Part shown: piece after piece, positions 7,048-8,040 of the stretch
Position numbering within the stretch: position 1 is the stretch's first letter
Layout of the letters: each line of letters opens with the position of its first letter
Assembly (NCBI GenBank): GCA_913049525.1
Contig: CAJWYZ010000056.1
Location: 1 to 8,040 of the forward strand
DNA length: 8,040 nt
Direction of reading: 5' to 3'
DNA from: an uncultured Fidelibacterota bacterium
GTDB lineage: Bacteria > Fidelibacterota > Marinisomatia > SCGC-AAA003-L08 > D37C17
Position numbers and translations under genes: made by a program
Notes under the pieces: model-generated
Told to the model about the DNA's origin: nothing
The model's database searches: none
Seen by the model: only the letters and a program-made list of their open reading frames with translations

Positions 7048-7782
7048 ATGAACTCAGACTCAAATAAACTCTGGCAGGATCGAATATATCTCTTATTGGG
7101 AGGGATATTCATCGCATCTCTCATTTCATCAAACCTTATTTTCCAGAAATTTTTCTTTTGGACACCTTTTGCTTTCTTGGCGAATTCAGATTCCGGCAAT
7201 TGGGTGAGTTGGCTCTCAGAATACACCTTTGAATTATCTGTAGGTATTCTGCCTTATCCCATTACGTTTTTAGTAACGGATATAATTTCTGAAATTTATG
7301 GCAGAGAAAAAGCAAACCGGGTGGTAATGGTTGGGTTTATTTCCAGTATTTTTATTATGGGAGTAGTTATGGTGGGAGATATGGTCTCCGCTACACAGTG
7401 GTCTCCGGTAGATGATTCTGTTTTTCACAGGGTCTTTGGTTTATTTGGACCTGCTGTATTTGCATCCATGACAGCCTATATTACCGCTCAATTTATTGAT
7501 ATTCGCATTTTTCACTTTTGGAAACGAAAAACAAACAATCGCCACTTATGGCTTAGAAATAACGGTTCTACCATATTTTCCCAATTAATTGACACGCTAT
7601 CGGTTCTTTTTCTTCTCTGCAGTTTTGAAGTGATTGACTGGGTTCGTTTCTACCCTTTACTACTTAATGGATTCCTTTTTAAGGTACTGGTAGCATTCAT
7701 TGATACCCCCTTTTTCTATTTGTTCTCACATTTATTGCGAAATCTTTTCGGTTTAAAACTGGGTGAAGAATTAGAAATATAA
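7048..7782 (+). CDS. yhhQ: Queuosine precursor transporter (VUT/YhhQ family)
   Basis: An integral membrane protein of the YhhQ/VUT (COG1738) family, which takes up a queuosine precursor such as preQ0 or preQ1 for making queuosine at tRNA position 34. The 244-aa product has about six hydrophobic segments (about 13-38, 61-82, 92-113, 130-150, 175-195, 203-232). Family hallmarks are GILPYPITFLVTDIISEIYG (66-85) and the region with WLRNNGSTIFSQLIDT (168-183), including the conserved RNN-ST-SQ-D pattern. The loop at about 40-60 after the first helix (FAFLANSDSGNWVSWLSEYT) is fairly long and, as I recall, of the type seen in Bacteroidota homologues. The ATG at 7048 lacks a clear Shine-Dalgarno sequence. 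Two stop codons in tandem (TAA TAG) end the gene. It is divergent from the MBL gene. The family is sure; the exact substrate is inferred. Confidence 0.92.
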   Translation: MNSDSNKLWQDRIYLLLGGIFIASLISSNLIFQKFFFWTPFAFLANSDSGNWVSWLSEYTFELSVGILPYPITFLVTDIISEIYGREKANRVVMVGFISSIFIMGVVMVGDMVSATQWSPVDDSVFHRVFGLFGPAVFASMTAYITAQFIDIRIFHFWKRKTNNRHLWLRNNGSTIFSQLIDTLSVLFLLCSFEVIDWVRFYPLLLNGFLFKVLVAFIDTPFFYLFSHLLRNLFGLKLGEELEI

Positions 7783-7800
7783 TAGAAAACGGGCTATTTC

Positions 7801-7816
7801 TGTGACCCTGATCACA
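7801..7816. promoter_or_regulatory. CRP/FNR-superfamily palindrome TGTGA-N6-TCACA
   Basis: TGTGACCCTGATCACA has both half-sites identical to the E. coli CRP consensus with the correct 6-nt spacing, flanked by TTTC on the left and AAAAA on the right as such sites often are. It lies 192 nt before the edge gene's ATG and just after the transporter's stop. A -10-like TGTAAT at 7834-7839 would place the site centre at about -38 to -40, overlapping the -35 region as in class II activation. No T-run follows, so it is not a terminator. The regulator itself is not in the window. Confidence 0.6.
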
Positions 7817-7833
7817 AAAACAATGTAACAGTA

Positions 7834-7839
7834 TGTAAT
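7834..7839 (+). promoter_or_regulatory. Candidate -10 box downstream of the CRP-like site
   Basis: TGTAAT matches five of six bases of TATAAT. At 17-nt spacing the -35 position is ATCACA, the right half of the CRP-like palindrome, which is a poor -35 by itself. This arrangement suits activator-dependent transcription of the edge gene. The start point would be near 7846, just before the left arm of the inverted repeat. Confidence 0.35.
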
Positions 7840-7848
7840 AGGGGAGAA

Positions 7849-7957
7849 AAAGGTTTTTTTTAATCATTTAACTTTGTTTACATTTCCGGGTGAAAAAGTT
7901 GGACAAAATTTATTGGTTTTCCGAATTATCAGTAAAAAATGATTCAAAAAAACCTTT
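7849..7957. repeat. 21-nt inverted repeat (20/21 identical) with 67-nt loop in the leader of the edge gene
   Basis: The left arm (7849-7869) runs AAAGG, eight T, AATCATTT. The right arm (7937-7957) runs AAATGATT, C, seven A, CCTTT. They are reverse complements except for T7861 opposite C7945. The 67-nt loop contains a smaller stem, AACTTT (7870-7875) with AAAGTT (7895-7900). It could be a long-range stem in the 5' leader of the edge gene's mRNA, or the terminal repeats of a tiny 109-bp element. After the right arm the leader is A-rich and unstructured up to the ribosome-binding site. Confidence 0.6.
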
Positions 7958-7997
7958 AATTAGAAAATAAAAAAGTAATAATAACAAACAATACAAT

Positions 7998-8004
7998 GGA
8001 GGAA
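7998..8004 (+). promoter_or_regulatory. Strong ribosome-binding site of the edge gene
   Basis: GGAGGAA ends 3 nt before the ATG at 8008; the GGAGG core ends 5 nt before it. It is the best Shine-Dalgarno sequence in the window. It decides the start: an in-frame ATG at 7996 overlaps the site itself and is less likely. Confidence 0.7.
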
Positions 8005-8007
8005 ATA

Positions 8008-8040
8008 ATGAAAACTTCTAAATGTTTAATGGGTGTCCTG
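8008..8040 (+). CDS. N-terminus of an unidentified protein, cut by the window edge
   Basis: Only 11 codons are visible: MKTSKCLMGVL. Two lysines followed by a hydrophobic turn would suit the beginning of a signal peptide, but this is too short to identify anything. The long, structured leader, CRP-like site and strong ribosome-binding site suggest a regulated, well-translated gene. The alternative upstream start at 7996 would add MEEI. Confidence 0.6.
   Translation, partial: MKTSKCLMGVL

Noticed and set aside
6975..7226. 83-codon minus-strand open frame
   Set aside because: It lies antisense to the start of the VUT transporter and in the repeat tract; no domain or ribosome-binding site.
7801..7816. 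Palindrome after the transporter as an intrinsic terminator
   Set aside because: The stem is only 5 bp and neither strand has a T-run after it; it matches the CRP site consensus instead.
1..8040. Mobile elements, CRISPR arrays, tRNA or rRNA genes, defence systems
   Set aside because: No transposase or integrase, no regularly spaced repeats, no cloverleaf or rRNA-like stretch was seen on either strand; the genes are chromosomal housekeeping types.

Overview
The window is AT-rich, densely packed bacterial DNA and mostly housekeeping. Eight genes lie on the minus strand (roughly 6762 down to 1), a divergent gene follows on the plus strand (7048-7782), and the first 11 codons of another plus-strand gene sit at the right edge. 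Protein style (a Bacteroidota-like queuosine-precursor transporter, a free-standing LytR C-terminal domain protein beside rsfS) and frequent starts without a Shine-Dalgarno sequence suggest a member of the FCB group: Bacteroidota, Balneolota/Rhodothermota or Marinimicrobia-like. That placement is inference from protein style; no rRNA or other phylogenetic marker is present.

Minus strand, in transcription order: an MBL-fold metallo-hydrolase (6762-5932); a 60-nt gap with a good -10 box; a group I cysteine desulfurase (5871-4723) overlapping mnmA (4733-3642) by 11 nt; a 104-nt gap; a small secreted protein of unknown function (3537-3076) overlapping by 11 nt a membrane-anchored LytR_C protein (3086-2550); a 14-nt gap; rsfS with an apparent TTG start (2535-2152); argS (2155-524), which shares ATGA with rsfS; and a MarC-family membrane protein (524-1, cut by the window edge), which shares TAATG with argS. 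The overlaps make translational coupling likely in three blocks: desulfurase-mnmA, secreted protein-LytR_C, and rsfS-argS-marC. All could belong to one long transcript with internal promoters.

The 285-bp divergent region (6763-7047) holds an imperfect 15-bp hairpin, a smaller hairpin, and a low-complexity run of CTTTG- and ACTC-type repeats that continues into the transporter's first codons. The 225-bp region after the transporter (7783-8007) is the most regulatory-looking part. It has a palindrome TGTGA-N6-TCACA identical to the CRP half-site consensus, a -10-like TGTAAT, a 21-nt inverted repeat with one mismatch around a 67-nt loop, and a strong GGAGG ribosome-binding site before the edge gene.

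Functionally, several genes serve the translation apparatus. The desulfurase and MnmA make 2-thiouridine at tRNA position 34. The transporter brings in a precursor of queuosine, also a position-34 modification. ArgS charges tRNA-Arg and RsfS silences the large ribosomal subunit. I see no mobile element, CRISPR array, RNA gene or defence system. The main open questions are the leader of the edge gene and the secreted protein/LytR_C pair.
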